DNA of 64,000 nt from Pinirhizobacter sp036499745 (GCF_036499745.1 NZ_DASYDG010000008.1:1-64000); one strand, 5' to 3'; positions 36,643 to 49,392 are shown, counted from the stretch's first letter. A program made the numbers and translations. Notes: generated by a model from the sequence alone, not told the origin.

Positions 36643-37374
36643 TTAGGTTGAGCTGGCGGGGGTCGTCGAACCACTCGAACCGGTCTTTTTCACCGGTTTT
36701 TTGGCTGGAGCCTTTGCTGGCGCCTTCGCAGGCGTTTTGGCTGCCGGCTTTGCGGTGGACTTGGCCGGTGCCTTGGAAGAAGATTTTTTCGTCGATTTCT
36801 TGTGGGAAGAGGCCTTGCGGGCAGGCTCTGGCCCCGAAGCGACCTCCGGCGGAATCATGCCGGGCTTTTCCCTGGTGCCCGGACACTGGCCGTCGGCGTC
36901 GAGCTGGCCCTTGGCCTTCAGTTCCCCCACCAGCTGGTCGCGACGCTTTTCGCCCCATTCGCGGGTGACCTTCACGTTCTCGGCGAATACCTCGGGCATC
37001 TGGGAAATCACCTTCTGGCCCAGCGGCGAGCGATAGAACTTCAGCAGCCCGTCGATTTCCTCCCCGGTGAAATGCTTCTGGTAAGCCGGAATCATCGCGT
37101 CGAGCAGTTCCTGGCGGTTGCCATCGTTGATGAAACCGGACCAAACCTGGTCGTCGATGCAGGGGCGGTGGCCCTTCATCGCCGCGGCCATCTGCTGGTT
37201 CATGTCGTTCAGGCTCTGCGGAACGCCCATCAGCACGATCAGGTCGTGCACCTGGGTGGCGGTGGCCGGGGCTCCGGAGACGACCGGGGCAGGCGCGGCA
37301 ACAGGGGCACCGGGGGCGGCCAAGGACAACACGGCCAGGGCAAAGCCCGGGATCAAACGCAACACCGCACGCAT
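36643..37374 (-). CDS. DUF2059 exported protein with Lys/Ala/Pro-rich tail
   Basis: A 243-residue protein with signal peptide (VLRLIPGFALAVLSLAAPGA). The DUF2059 domain covers about 40-150 (HDLIVLMGVPQSLNDMNQQM; PAYQKHFTGEEIDGLLKFYR; SPLGQKVISQMPEVFAENV). From about residue 185 it becomes a low-complexity tail of Ala-Pro-Lys units (KAPAKAPAKAPAKKPVKK), like histone H1 tails. DUF2059 proteins are periplasmic and uncharacterised. The tail could bind cell-wall polyanions or lipopolysaccharide; that is inference. The start at 37374 removes an 11-residue upstream extension without signal-peptide features. Confidence 0.85.
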   Translation of the reverse strand: MRAVLRLIPGFALAVLSLAAPGAPVAAPAPVVSGAPATATQVHDLIVLMGVPQSLNDMNQQMAAAMKGHRPCIDDQVWSGFINDGNRQELLDAMIPAYQKHFTGEEIDGLLKFYRSPLGQKVISQMPEVFAENVKVTREWGEKRRDQLVGELKAKGQLDADGQCPGTREKPGMIPPEVASGPEPARKASSHKKSTKKSSSKAPAKSTAKPAAKTPAKAPAKAPAKKPVKKTGSSGSTTPASST

Positions 37375-37515
37375 GGGACCTTTCCTCCGGCTTGAACCTT
37401 CCAACACAAGGCGCCGGAGTGTAGATCACCGCCCTGGACCGGATATTAAATTCTCCTTCGACGGAGCGTGTACCGCAGCTTGCTATCATGGCGTTTTCTC
37501 CCCATCTAAGGCGTC

Positions 37516-40460
<2,945 letters not shown>

Positions 40461-40464
<4 letters not shown>

Positions 40465-40895
40465 CCCAAACCGCCATGGAAGATATTCCGGGTCTCCTCC
40501 ATCGCGCACCCATCGGCGTTCGCTGGAGGGACCTTGACGCATTCAACCACGTCAACAATTCCAGCTACCTCACCTATCTGGAAGAGGCCCGCCTGCAATG
40601 GCTTAGCCATGTGCCGGGCTGGTACGACGAGAACGCCGTGCCGGTACTGGCGGCAAGCTCGCTCAACTACCGCGCACCCATCGGCTGGCCGGCCGAGCTG
40701 GCGGTGGAGCTTTTCTGCGAACGGGTGGGCAACAGCTCGCTCACCATCGCCCACCGAATCGTCGACGCCGGCGATCGCCACCTCCTGTACAGCGACGGCA
40801 ATGTTGTGCTGGTGTGGATGAATCCCCGCGACGGCAAGCCCGTGCCATTGCCGGCGGCCATTCGCAAGGCGGGCGAGCGCACGTTGGCTGACTGA
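40461..40895 (+). CDS. Hotdog-fold acyl-CoA thioesterase (YbgC/FadM type)
   Basis: A 144-residue 4-hydroxybenzoyl-CoA thioesterase family member. The active-site stretch is VRWRDLDAFNHVNNSSYLTYLEEAR, with Asp in DLDAFNHVNN as nucleophile or base. The GTG start at 40461 overlaps the uvrA stop (GTGA), with GGAAGA four bases before it; the ATG at 40476 is an alternative. It hydrolyses fatty acyl-CoA by family analogy. Coupling to uvrA is positional only. Confidence 0.88.
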
Positions 40896-40958
40896 CCTTC
40901 CCTTTTGTTCATTCGTGGTCGTTATGATCGGCGGACCCGCCACGAATGGAGTTCGTCC

Positions 40959-42422
40959 GTGACCAAGCGACCGCTTGCCTGCCTGCTCGGCTTCCTTGCT
41001 GCCACTCCGGTGGCCTTCGCCGCCGACGGCGTGAACCTTACGATCTATCGTGCTGATGGCGCGCAACTGTTCAGCGTGCAGGCCAGCGGGCCGGTACAGG
41101 ACGGCTACGCCGTGGTGCACGAGAAGCGGGACATCGCGCTCACCGGCGGTAGCCAGGACATCGTGCTGGGCGGCTTTCCCTATTTCCTCGATACCGAGGC
41201 GTTATCCCTGCGCTTTTCCGGCAAGGCGCGCGTCGCCTCGCAGCGACTCACCTCGGCTGCCGGCGGTAGCGCCACCTTGGCGGCCATGGTGGGCAAGCAG
41301 GTGACTGTGATCGGCACGTCTGGTCAGCCCATCGCCACCGGCACCCTGTTGCGGGCCGGTGATGGCCTGCAACTTCGCGATGGCGCAGGGTCCACCGTCG
41401 TGGTCCGGGATTTCGCCGCGGTGTCCTCGCATGGCGATTTCCCCGATACCGGCGCCACGCTTAACGTGCGCGTGGCCGACGGCAGCGCCGGCAACGATGC
41501 CGCGGCGCTGGATTACCCCACCCAGGGCCTGGGTTGGCGCGCCTCCTACATCGGCACGCTGGCGGCCGGCGGTACCTGCCGCATGAACTTCCAGGCGCGC
41601 GCCAGCGTCGCCAACCGCAGCGGCCGCGACTGGACCGATGCCCAGGTCAAACTGGTGGCCGGGTCGCCGAACATGGAGAAGCCCGTGGCCTATGCCGCGG
41701 CACCGGCCCCGGCGATGCGCAGCGACAAGTTGTTCATGGCGAACGCATCGAGCGTCGACCTGCGCCAGCAGACACTCGGCGACTACCGCACCTACACCTT
41801 GCCGGGGGCCGTGACGCTTCCCGACGGCAGTATCAGCCAGGTACCGCTTTACACCACGCGCGACGTAGCCTGTGAGCGCGAGAGCGTCTATGAGCTACCC
41901 GGCACGGGCTTCCAGCCAGGCCAGCCGATGATCAACCGCGCCTTCAACCTGGGCGATAGCCAGGAAGTGGCCAGCAAACTACGCTTCGACGCCTTCGACA
42001 CGCTTCCGGCCGGTTACCTGCGCGTACTTACCATCGACCGCGATGGCAACGCCGAACTGCTGGGAGAAACACGCATGGCCGACACCCCCAAGGGCGAGAA
42101 GGCCAACGTTTTGCTGGGCAATGCGATCGACCTGCGCGGCAAGAACGAGTTGACGACCTTCAATGTCGACCAGGCCGCGCACCGCATGGACGAAGGCCGC
42201 CGGATCACCCTGAGCAACGGCGGTGACGAGGTGAAGACGGTGACGGTGATCGCCCATCCCTATCGCTGGAACCACTGGAAGCTGGCCTCGTCATCGGCCA
42301 AGCCCGTCAAACAGACACCGGACACGCTGGAGTTCCACGTGGACGTACCTGCCAATGGCAAGGCCACCCTCGACTACGCCGTGACCTACAACTGGACCGC
42401 CGCCGACGCGCCGGCGCGTTAA
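40959..42422 (+). CDS. DUF4139 domain exported protein
   Basis: A 487-residue protein with signal peptide (PLACLLGFLAATPVAFAA). The rest is beta-rich, and the C-terminal two thirds fit DUF4139 (GLGWRASYIGTLAAGGTCRM; QVKLVAGSPNMEKPVAYAA; ITLSNGGDEVKTVTVIAHPY). Related proteins are annotated as mucoidy inhibitor MuiA-like, but the function is not settled. The GTG start at 40959 has GGAG seven bases upstream; the frame to 40905 overlaps the gap and lacks a signal sequence. Confidence 0.85.
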   Translation: MTKRPLACLLGFLAATPVAFAADGVNLTIYRADGAQLFSVQASGPVQDGYAVVHEKRDIALTGGSQDIVLGGFPYFLDTEALSLRFSGKARVASQRLTSAAGGSATLAAMVGKQVTVIGTSGQPIATGTLLRAGDGLQLRDGAGSTVVVRDFAAVSSHGDFPDTGATLNVRVADGSAGNDAAALDYPTQGLGWRASYIGTLAAGGTCRMNFQARASVANRSGRDWTDAQVKLVAGSPNMEKPVAYAAAPAPAMRSDKLFMANASSVDLRQQTLGDYRTYTLPGAVTLPDGSISQVPLYTTRDVACERESVYELPGTGFQPGQPMINRAFNLGDSQEVASKLRFDAFDTLPAGYLRVLTIDRDGNAELLGETRMADTPKGEKANVLLGNAIDLRGKNELTTFNVDQAAHRMDEGRRITLSNGGDEVKTVTVIAHPYRWNHWKLASSSAKPVKQTPDTLEFHVDVPANGKATLDYAVTYNWTAADAPAR

Positions 42423-42475
42423 CCGGCATCCACTCTCAGCCACCAACAACCGACGTTACGCAAAGGACCCGCCCC

Positions 42476-43234
42476 ATGCTCGACATCCTTCCCCAAGACG
42501 ATGGCATCGTCGAAATCCGCCTGGCGAGGCCGCCGGTCAACGCGCTGAATGTCGAGCTGGTGCGACTGCTGCGCCAGACGATCGAACAATCCCCGGCGCA
42601 GGGAACCCAGGGCATCGTGCTATCGGGCACGCAGGGCATGTTTTCCGCCGGCGTGGACGTACCCTCGCTGCTCGGCGCCGACCGCGCCACGGTGCGCGAA
42701 TACTGGCGCGAGTTCTTCCTGATGTGCGGCGTCCTGGCGAACTCGCCATTGCCGCTGGTGGCAGCCATTACCGGACACAGCCCCGCCGGCGGCGCGGTAC
42801 TGGCGTTGTTCTGCGACTACCGCGTGATGGCGCATGGCCCTTATCGCATCGGCCTCAACGAGGTACAGGTGGGGTTGTCGGTACCCGACGCCATCCAGGT
42901 GGCGCTGCGGCGCGTGGTCGGCCCCTATCGGGCCGAACGCCTGCTGGTGGCCGGTACCATGCTCGATGCCGAGCAAGCCCTGGCGGCGGGTTTCGTGGAT
43001 GAACTTTCCGGACTGGAGCAGGTGAATACCCGTGCCCACGTCTGGCTGCGCGAACTGCTTGCCCTGCCCCGCCAGGCCATGCTCCGCACGCGCGCACTGG
43101 CACGCGCCGACCTTGCCGCCACCTTCGCCGACGTCGACTCCCTGCCGCTGGATGGATTCCTCGACGATTTCTTCAGTGAGGAAACACAAGCCACCCTTGC
43201 GGCGCTGGTGGCGCGCCTGAAGGGACCGCGCTAA
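42476..43234 (+). CDS. Enoyl-CoA isomerase, crotonase family (ECI1-like)
   Basis: A 252-residue crotonase-fold enzyme. The first oxyanion segment is FSAGVDVPSLL, the second GHSPAGGAVLALFCDYRVMA. IGLNEVQVGLSVP has the glutamate at the position of the mitochondrial enoyl-CoA isomerase catalytic Glu. The other hydratase glutamate is missing, so double-bond isomerisation is more likely than hydration. It would help oxidise unsaturated fatty acids. The 3' end overlaps the convergent sulfurtransferase gene by four bases. Confidence 0.87.
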   Translation: MLDILPQDDGIVEIRLARPPVNALNVELVRLLRQTIEQSPAQGTQGIVLSGTQGMFSAGVDVPSLLGADRATVREYWREFFLMCGVLANSPLPLVAAITGHSPAGGAVLALFCDYRVMAHGPYRIGLNEVQVGLSVPDAIQVALRRVVGPYRAERLLVAGTMLDAEQALAAGFVDELSGLEQVNTRAHVWLRELLALPRQAMLRTRALARADLAATFADVDSLPLDGFLDDFFSEETQATLAALVARLKGPR

Positions 43235-44070
43235 CCGCGCGCGACGGGGCGGTCCGGGTCGCTCGACCAGCCGCTCCACGACGGCGCAAACAGGCGTGAG
43301 CCATCCAGCCCCGCCTGGGCCATCGCCAGCACGTTGTGGCAGGCCGTGACGCCAGACCCGCACATGTGCACCACGTCGCCCGGATGGCGATTACCCAACA
43401 ACGTTTCGAACGATTGGCGCAGTTCCGCGGAACTGCGCCAGCGTCCGTCGGTGAGGTTCTGTTCGAACGGGCGGTTCAGCGCGCCAGGTACGTGGCCGGC
43501 GACCGCGTCGATGGGTTCAACCTCGCCCAGATACCGCGGGCGGGCGCGGGCATCCACCAGCACGGCGTGGTTCTCCGCCATCAGGTGGGTAAGTTCGTCG
43601 GCGTCCACCAGCAGGTCGGTGTCGAAGGCGATGTCCACGTGGGTGTCCGAGAGCTTCGGGATATCGGTGGACATGGGTTGCCCCGCTGCCGTCCATGCCT
43701 GGGTCCCGCCATCAAGCACCGAGGCCGGAATACCCGCCATCACCAGCAGCCACCACATGCGCGCCGCCGCCAGCGCGCCGCCCGATCCGTCGTAAGCCAC
43801 CACGTGGCGGCCCGGTAGCCAGCCCCACGCCGACAGGCGCGCTGCGAACTGGGCGGCGGTCGGCAGCGGATGCCGACCTGCATGCGCGGCATGCGAGCCA
43901 TGATCGGAAAGGTCGCGGTCAAGATGAGCATAGACCGCCCCGGGCAAGTGGCCAGCACGATAGGCGGCCTCGCCGGCCGAAGGGTCGGCCAGGTCGAAAC
44001 GACAGTCGACGAAAAGTGGGCTGGGTAGCCCGGCCGCGGTGGCGGCGTCGATCACTGGTGCAATGCTCAT
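43231..44070 (-). CDS. sseA: Sulfurtransferase, 3-mercaptopyruvate type
   Basis: Two rhodanese domains, 279 residues. The inactive N-terminal domain has FVDCRFDL and GHLPGAVYAHLDRDLSD. The active C-terminal domain has the loop HMCGSGVTACHNVLA with the catalytic Cys. CGSGVTA is the six-residue loop of mercaptopyruvate sulfurtransferases, not of thiosulfate sulfurtransferases (CRKGVTA). It lies last in the DUF1289-nudL-sseA run; its start overlaps the nudL stop as ATGA. Confidence 0.93.
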   Translation of the reverse strand: MSIAPVIDAATAAGLPSPLFVDCRFDLADPSAGEAAYRAGHLPGAVYAHLDRDLSDHGSHAAHAGRHPLPTAAQFAARLSAWGWLPGRHVVAYDGSGGALAAARMWWLLVMAGIPASVLDGGTQAWTAAGQPMSTDIPKLSDTHVDIAFDTDLLVDADELTHLMAENHAVLVDARARPRYLGEVEPIDAVAGHVPGALNRPFEQNLTDGRWRSSAELRQSFETLLGNRHPGDVVHMCGSGVTACHNVLAMAQAGLDGSRLFAPSWSGWSSDPDRPVARG

Positions 44071-44669
44071 GCGTGTCCCATCCGTCGCAGCAAGTTCAGC
44101 AAGATGGCCGCCGTCGCACCCCAGATGCGATGGCCGGCATGGACGAATTCGACCATGTCCCGCCGGTGGCCACGGTAGTCCATGGTATAGCGCCGCAGGT
44201 TGACCGGATCGACCAGGAAAGCCAGCGGCACCTCGAAGATCTCAGCCACCTCGTCGGGCGCTGGGTGCAGCCGCGCGGCGGCGTCGATCCGCGCCACCAC
44301 CGGCGTAATCACAAAGCCACTGATGGTTTCGTACCGATCGAGAAAACCCAGCGGCCGAACGGCCGAACGGTGCAGGCCGATTTCCTCTTCCGCTTCGCGC
44401 AACGCCGCCTCGACGACATTGGCATCGCCCTCATCGACACGTCCACCGGGGAGCGCCACTTGCCCGGCGTGTTCGCTCAGCGTGTGCGTGCGTACCGTGA
44501 GCACCAGGCGTTGCTGGCGATCGTCCCGAAAGCCCAGCATCACTGCTGCGGATGCGCGCGGCGACTCGCCCAGGAGGTCGGCCATCTCGGCATGGTTCCA
44601 TCCCGGCCCGGTAGGGGGCGCATCGAGCGAAAGCAACGCCCGGCCCAATGGGTCGCGATCGCCATCCAT
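44067..44669 (-). CDS. nudL: Nudix CoA pyrophosphatase (NudL-like)
   Basis: A 200-residue Nudix hydrolase with the box GGRVDEGDANVVEAALREAEEEIGL and the CoA-specific flanking motif LSEHAGQVALPGGR and GFVITPVVA that mark CoA diphosphatases. It would split CoA or acyl-CoA into phosphopantetheine and 3',5'-ADP. Its start overlaps the DUF1289 stop by one base. Confidence 0.92.
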   Translation of the reverse strand: MDGDRDPLGRALLSLDAPPTGPGWNHAEMADLLGESPRASAAVMLGFRDDRQQRLVLTVRTHTLSEHAGQVALPGGRVDEGDANVVEAALREAEEEIGLHRSAVRPLGFLDRYETISGFVITPVVARIDAAARLHPAPDEVAEIFEVPLAFLVDPVNLRRYTMDYRGHRRDMVEFVHAGHRIWGATAAILLNLLRRMGHA

Positions 44670-44851
44670 CAGTGCGGTTCCCGCGAGGGCAGTACCTGGT
44701 CCATCAGGTGGCGACGCTCGCCGTCGCTCATGCTGCGCCAGCGCGCGATCTCATCACCGGTACGCAGGCAACCCTCGCAAAGGCCACGCGCGTCGAGCCG
44801 GCAAATGCCGGTGCACGGCGAGAGGATGGCTTGCGCGAGGGAGTCGGTCAT
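44669..44851 (-). CDS. DUF1289 protein
   Basis: A 60-residue protein with four cysteines in the DUF1289 pattern: SPCTGICRLDARGLCEGCLR, then EIARWRSMSDGERR. The cysteines may bind iron or zinc. Function is unknown; some members are tied to iron-sulfur metabolism. First gene of a tightly packed three-gene run with nudL and sseA. Confidence 0.9.
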   Translation of the reverse strand: MTDSLAQAILSPCTGICRLDARGLCEGCLRTGDEIARWRSMSDGERRHLMDQVLPSREPH

Positions 44852-44889
44852 CGACCGGGAATAGTATCGCGTTTCGCCTAAAGGCGCGC

Positions 44890-45612
44890 TTACTGCTTGA
44901 TTTGCAGCAATTCAATCTCGAAAACGAGGGCTTCGTTCGGGCCGATGCGCGGCAGTTCGCCGCGCTCGCCATAGGCCAGCGACGCGGGGATCACCACGCG
45001 CCAGGTATCACCCACCTGCATGCGGGGAATGACATCCTGCCAGCCGCGGATCACCTGGTTGACGGTGAAGGTGACGGGGTTGCCGTGCGCCCATGAACTG
45101 TCGAATTCCGTACCATCGACCAGTGCGCCGCGGTAGTTCACCGTGACAATGCTGTCCACCCGGGGATGCACGCCTCCCGTGCCATTCTTGATCACCGCGT
45201 ACTGGATGCCCGACGGCAAGGTAACCACGCCAGGCTGCGCCTTGTTGCGGGCCAGGAATTGCGTGCTCTTGCGTGCGTTTTCCTGGCCGATGCGCTGGAA
45301 CTCGGCCAGGGCATCGTTGTGCTGGCGGGTGTCGTAGGCAATCAGCTGGTCGTGCATTTGCTGCATCGGCACGGCGGGAGTGCGCTTGGCGTAGCCATCC
45401 TGCAAGGCACGCACCAGGGCGGCGATGTCGACATCGGGGCTTCCCGCGCGGGCGAATTGCGCACCGATCTGGTAGCCGATGGCATAGGACAACTTGCCCT
45501 TGTCCACCACCGTGGCCGGTTGTGCCGGCGCTGCCTTCGGTGCGGCTTGCTGGGCGTGTACAGGGGCCGTCCCCAACACCAGGCAAGGCAGCAACCAACG
45601 CAGTCGTGACAT
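44890..45612 (-). CDS. FKBP-type peptidyl-prolyl isomerase, exported
   Basis: A 240-residue protein with signal peptide (LRWLLPCLVLGTAPVHAQ). The N-terminal FkpA/Mip-type dimerisation domain (KLSYAIGYQIGAQFARAG) is followed by a FKBP domain (about 130-240; VTVNYRGALVDGTEFDSSW, QVIRGWQDVIPRM, ASLAYGERGELPRIGPNEAL). It assists folding in the periplasm and resembles macrophage infectivity potentiator proteins. The start at 45612 has GAGG five bases upstream. Confidence 0.93.
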   Translation of the reverse strand: MSRLRWLLPCLVLGTAPVHAQQAAPKAAPAQPATVVDKGKLSYAIGYQIGAQFARAGSPDVDIAALVRALQDGYAKRTPAVPMQQMHDQLIAYDTRQHNDALAEFQRIGQENARKSTQFLARNKAQPGVVTLPSGIQYAVIKNGTGGVHPRVDSIVTVNYRGALVDGTEFDSSWAHGNPVTFTVNQVIRGWQDVIPRMQVGDTWRVVIPASLAYGERGELPRIGPNEALVFEIELLQIKQ

Positions 45613-45754
45613 TCGAACCTCCACTCTCGCCCTCGGGGGCGACGGCACAGCATAAGCGATCCGTCGATGATCTTGGAAAGCCCGGGCGCCGGAAGGTTCC
45701 CGCCCGCAGGTTCCCGGCGCTACCATCGGCGGCTTATTCACCGGAGAGAAGCGC

Positions 45755-46537
45755 ATGGCCTTCCGCAACGTTCTCGTCGCCGACCGGGGTGCGGTCCGTA
45801 CCATCACCGTCAACCGCCCCGACAAGCTCAATGCGCTCAACCGCGAGACCCTGGGTGAACTCACCCTGGCCTTCGCCCAGGCCGCGCAGGACGACGCCGT
45901 GCGCGCCGTGGTGCTGGCCGGCGCCGGCGAGAAGGCTTTCGTGGCCGGCGCCGACATCGGCGAGATGAATGGCCTCACCCCGGCTCAGGCGCAAACGTTC
46001 TCACGCGCCGGGCAACGCCTGATGACGTCGATCGAACGCCTTGGCAAGCCCGTGGTGGCCCGCATCCAGGGCTTCGCGCTGGGCGGGGGCATGGAACTGG
46101 CCATGGCCTGCCACCTGCGTATCGCCAGCGAGAAAGCCCGCTTCGGTCAGCCGGAAGTGAACCTGGGACTGATCCCGGGCTTCGGCGGCACCCAAAGGTT
46201 GGCCAGGCTCGCCGGGCGCGCCGCGGCACTTGAACTGTGCCTGCTCGGCTCGCCCGTCGATGCCGCCCGCGCGGCGGCCTTGGGCATCGTCACCCGCGTG
46301 GTCGCACCCGATGCGTTGGACGATACGGTGGCCCAGGTGGCCGATCAGTTGGCGGCCTCCGCGCCGCTGGCGATGGCGGGCATCCTCGACGCCGTGTTGC
46401 AAGGCGGCGAGGCGGCCATCGACATCGGGCTCGAGTTCGAAACGCAGGGGTTCGCGCTGGCGTTCGCCACAGAGGACATGCGCGAAGGCACCGGCGCCTT
46501 CCTGGAAAAACGCAAACCCGCCTTCCACGGCCGCTAG
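45755..46537 (+). CDS. Enoyl-CoA hydratase
   Basis: A 260-residue crotonase with both hydratase glutamates: one in GGGMELAMAC and one in GQPEVNLGLIPGFGGTQRL. FVAGADIGEMN is the first oxyanion segment. It hydrates trans-2-enoyl-CoA in beta-oxidation or related catabolism. GGAGA lies upstream of the ATG. It has no partner gene on the same transcript that I can see. Confidence 0.94.
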   Translation: MAFRNVLVADRGAVRTITVNRPDKLNALNRETLGELTLAFAQAAQDDAVRAVVLAGAGEKAFVAGADIGEMNGLTPAQAQTFSRAGQRLMTSIERLGKPVVARIQGFALGGGMELAMACHLRIASEKARFGQPEVNLGLIPGFGGTQRLARLAGRAAALELCLLGSPVDAARAAALGIVTRVVAPDALDDTVAQVADQLAASAPLAMAGILDAVLQGGEAAIDIGLEFETQGFALAFATEDMREGTGAFLEKRKPAFHGR

Positions 46538-46563
46538 CTGCGGCCGTAGCGTGCCGCGGTTGG

Positions 46564-47457
46564 TCAGTGATGACCGCCGCGGTATTTCAGTTCGCCAGCA
46601 GTCACGCGAACATCAAGGCGGTTCTCCGGCGGCGCCAGTGGACAGGTGGCGTACGGCGTGAACGCACACGGCGGGTTGTACGCCTGGTTGAAATCAACCA
46701 CCACCTTTCCGTCTTTAGGCAGCCCCGTGGTAATGAAGCGCGCCGCGCCGTAGGTTTCCTTGCCGCTGGTGCGGTCGGCGAAGACGAAGAACAATGAATC
46801 GGCGTCTTCCTGGATGGGAAGCAGTTCGTAGGTATGACCGTTACGGGTGAACACGGCCTTGCCGGGTACTTTCTCCTTGTTCACCGTACCCAGCACCGAC
46901 CCGATTTCCAGTTCATGGGGCGGATCGAACGGTACCCAGGTGGCCTCGATGCGCCATGAGGCATCGATCGGGAAGTAGTCCAGGCCGAGGAAACCGGTAC
47001 GGGTGCCGGCGTTTTCATCCTTTACCCGCAATCCCTTTTTCCCATCACGCTCGATGGCGAAGAAACTGGCCGATCCGAACGCCACCGTGGTGGGCTTGCC
47101 TTTGGCATGCATGTCGTCGATGAGTGGCGCGCTGGCCACGTGCTTGCCGTCGATGGTGGCGTCGCTGCCCTGCGCCAACGTGATGGACAGCGAGCCATCG
47201 GGCGCCTGCGTCACCGTGCCCAGGTAAGCTGGACCTGCATGCAGCACGATGTCGTTGTCGGCAGCCGAACCCACGCGGTTGGCGCCTTCCTTGAGCCACT
47301 CCAGGCCAATCAGGCTAAGCCAGCCATCGGGGGCCTTGAGACTGGCCGCGCGCGTCGCCTGCCAGGCCTGGGTCTGGCGGATGAAATCCGGATCCGTGTC
47401 GGCGGCACTCACCGCTCCGACGGCAAGGACCGAGGCGATGGCAAGGGAACGAAGCAT
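46564..47457 (-). CDS. DUF1684 exported protein
   Basis: A 297-residue protein with signal peptide (MLRSLAIASVLAVGAVSAAD). DUF1684 hallmarks are DGWLSLIGLEWLKEGANRVG, GFLGLDYFPIDASWRIEA and, at the end, DFNQAYNPPCAFTPYATCPLAPP with conserved Pro-Pro-Cys. The family is of unknown function and often secreted. The start at 47457 follows the signal peptide; an upstream frame to 47523 is unlikely. Confidence 0.88.
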   Translation of the reverse strand: MLRSLAIASVLAVGAVSAADTDPDFIRQTQAWQATRAASLKAPDGWLSLIGLEWLKEGANRVGSAADNDIVLHAGPAYLGTVTQAPDGSLSITLAQGSDATIDGKHVASAPLIDDMHAKGKPTTVAFGSASFFAIERDGKKGLRVKDENAGTRTGFLGLDYFPIDASWRIEATWVPFDPPHELEIGSVLGTVNKEKVPGKAVFTRNGHTYELLPIQEDADSLFFVFADRTSGKETYGAARFITTGLPKDGKVVVDFNQAYNPPCAFTPYATCPLAPPENRLDVRVTAGELKYRGGHH

Positions 47458-47550
47458 GGGTGGCGCCTGGCTTATGGTGGATAAACGACGATGAGGCCTC
47501 AGGCCCCGGCGATCAAGGGGCATACATCACGAATGGCCATCCAGATGGCT

Positions 47551-49371
47551 TTAGCGGCCTCGCATGAAAAGTTTGTCCAGCTCCGTCAAAGACAGCTGGA
47601 TCCACGTTGGCCGGCCGTGGTTGCATTGGCCGGAGCGTTCGGTGGCCTCCATTTCCCGCAGCAGGGCATTCATCTCGGCGATGCCCAGCCGCCGGCCGGC
47701 ACGTACCGAGCCATGACAGGCCATGGTGGAGAGCAATTCGTTTTCCAGTTCCTGAAGGCGCCGCGAGCTGCCGTGGGTAGCAAGTTCGGACAAGACGTCA
47801 CGTGCCAGCTGGCTGACGTCAGCACCCTCGAGCAGTGCGGGAATACGGCGCACGACGATCGCCGATGGACCGCTGCGCGAAAGCTCAAGGCCCCATTCGG
47901 CCAATGCGTCGGCATGCTCTTCGGCCGCGGCCGCTTCCTTCGCTCCTACCGCGATCGACAGCGGCACCAGCAACAGCTGCGAGCGCAGGTTGCTGGTAGC
48001 GCGGCCATTCTTGAGTTTCTCGTAGGTGATGCGCTCGTGTGCTGCGTGCATGTCCACCAGTACCAGGCCCTGCTCGTTCTCGGCCAGTACGTACACCTGC
48101 TTCAGCTGCGCAATGGCAAAACCCAGTGGTGGGGCCTGGCTGTCATCGTTATCGGGCAATGGCACCCGTACGGTAGAGGCAGCGTTACCGAACAGCGCGG
48201 CATACTCGGCCAGCGGCTCGTCGCGCACGCCAAGGGTAAGGCGCGGCTGATTCAGAGGTCGCGCACCCCACGACATCGGCGAAAGGCGCGGTTCGTTCGC
48301 GGCATCGGGCGATGCAGGTGTCCACGATGCGTTGGGAGCCGACACCACCGCCTGCACTGGCGCCACGCCGGCACGGGTCTGCGCAAGTGCCTCGTGCAGT
48401 GTGCGGTAAAGGAAATCGTGGACCAGGCGCTGCTCGCGGAAACGCACCTCGCTCTTGGCCGGATGCACGTTCACATCAACGCCGGCAGGATCCAGGGTGA
48501 GGAACAGCACGAATGCGGAATGGCGGCCGTGGAACAGCACGTCCGCGTAGGCCTGGCGCACGGCATGTGCCACCACGCGATCACGTACCAGGCGCCCGTT
48601 GACGTAGAAGAACTGCTGGTCGGCCTGTGAACGCGACGCGGTGGGCAAACCCACCCATCCGCCCAGGTGCAAGCCCGCGGCCGAGTGGTCCACGCGCAGG
48701 CTTCGCGAGGGGAATTCCTCGCCCAGTACCTCGGCCACGCGCGCAAGGGCCCCGGCCTCGTCGCGCGCGGCCTTGACGATGCGCACCGGCCGTCCATTGT
48801 TGCTGAGGCGGAACTCAACCCCTTCCCGTGCCAGCGCCAGGGATTTGAGCAGGTCGTCGATATGCGCGAATTCCGTGCGCTCGGCGCGGAGGAACTTGCG
48901 CCGAGCCGGCACGTTGTAGAAAAGATCGCGCACCTCGATGCTGGTGCCCTGGGGGTGTTGTGCCGGACGGGCCTGGCGCAACTTGCCACCGTCCACTTCC
49001 AGCCGGAAGGCCGCATCGGCACCGCGCTGGCGCGATGTGAGCGCCACGCGAGCCACCGAGGACACCGATGCCAGCGCCTCGCCACGGAAGCCCATGCTGG
49101 CCACGTGCTCGAGGTCGTCGAAACTGCCGATCTTGCTGGTGGCATGCGATGCCACGGCGAGTTCCAGTTCATCGTGGGCGATGCCGGCGCCGTCATCGCG
49201 CACGCGGATAAGCTGGGCACCGCCCTGCTCGATGTCGATCTCGATACGCAGGGCGCCGGCATCGAGGCTGTTCTCGACCAGCTCCTTGACCACCGACGCC
49301 GGGCGTTCGATGACTTCGCCGGCGGCGATCTGGTTGATCAGTTCAGGGGGAAGCGCGCGAATGGATGCCAT
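47551..49371 (-). CDS. mutL: DNA mismatch repair protein MutL
   Basis: A 606-residue GHKL ATPase that links MutS mismatch recognition to strand nicking. The ATP site comprises KELVENSLDAGA, RDDGAGI and GFRGEAL. The dimerisation domain contains the family motif VDMHAAHERITYEKL near residue 430. No DQHA(X)2E(X)4E endonuclease motif is visible, so it should work with MutH-like nicking or another nuclease, as in other MutL of this type. It lies 21 bases after amiC. Confidence 0.97.
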   Translation of the reverse strand: MASIRALPPELINQIAAGEVIERPASVVKELVENSLDAGALRIEIDIEQGGAQLIRVRDDGAGIAHDELELAVASHATSKIGSFDDLEHVASMGFRGEALASVSSVARVALTSRQRGADAAFRLEVDGGKLRQARPAQHPQGTSIEVRDLFYNVPARRKFLRAERTEFAHIDDLLKSLALAREGVEFRLSNNGRPVRIVKAARDEAGALARVAEVLGEEFPSRSLRVDHSAAGLHLGGWVGLPTASRSQADQQFFYVNGRLVRDRVVAHAVRQAYADVLFHGRHSAFVLFLTLDPAGVDVNVHPAKSEVRFREQRLVHDFLYRTLHEALAQTRAGVAPVQAVVSAPNASWTPASPDAANEPRLSPMSWGARPLNQPRLTLGVRDEPLAEYAALFGNAASTVRVPLPDNDDSQAPPLGFAIAQLKQVYVLAENEQGLVLVDMHAAHERITYEKLKNGRATSNLRSQLLLVPLSIAVGAKEAAAAEEHADALAEWGLELSRSGPSAIVVRRIPALLEGADVSQLARDVLSELATHGSSRRLQELENELLSTMACHGSVRAGRRLGIAEMNALLREMEATERSGQCNHGRPTWIQLSLTELDKLFMRGR

Positions 49372-49392
49372 CGGCGCAGGATAGCAAGGCCG

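Noticed and set aside
37375..37515. LexA box before uvrA
   Set aside because: No palindrome of the Escherichia coli or Xanthomonas LexA type is present in the gap.
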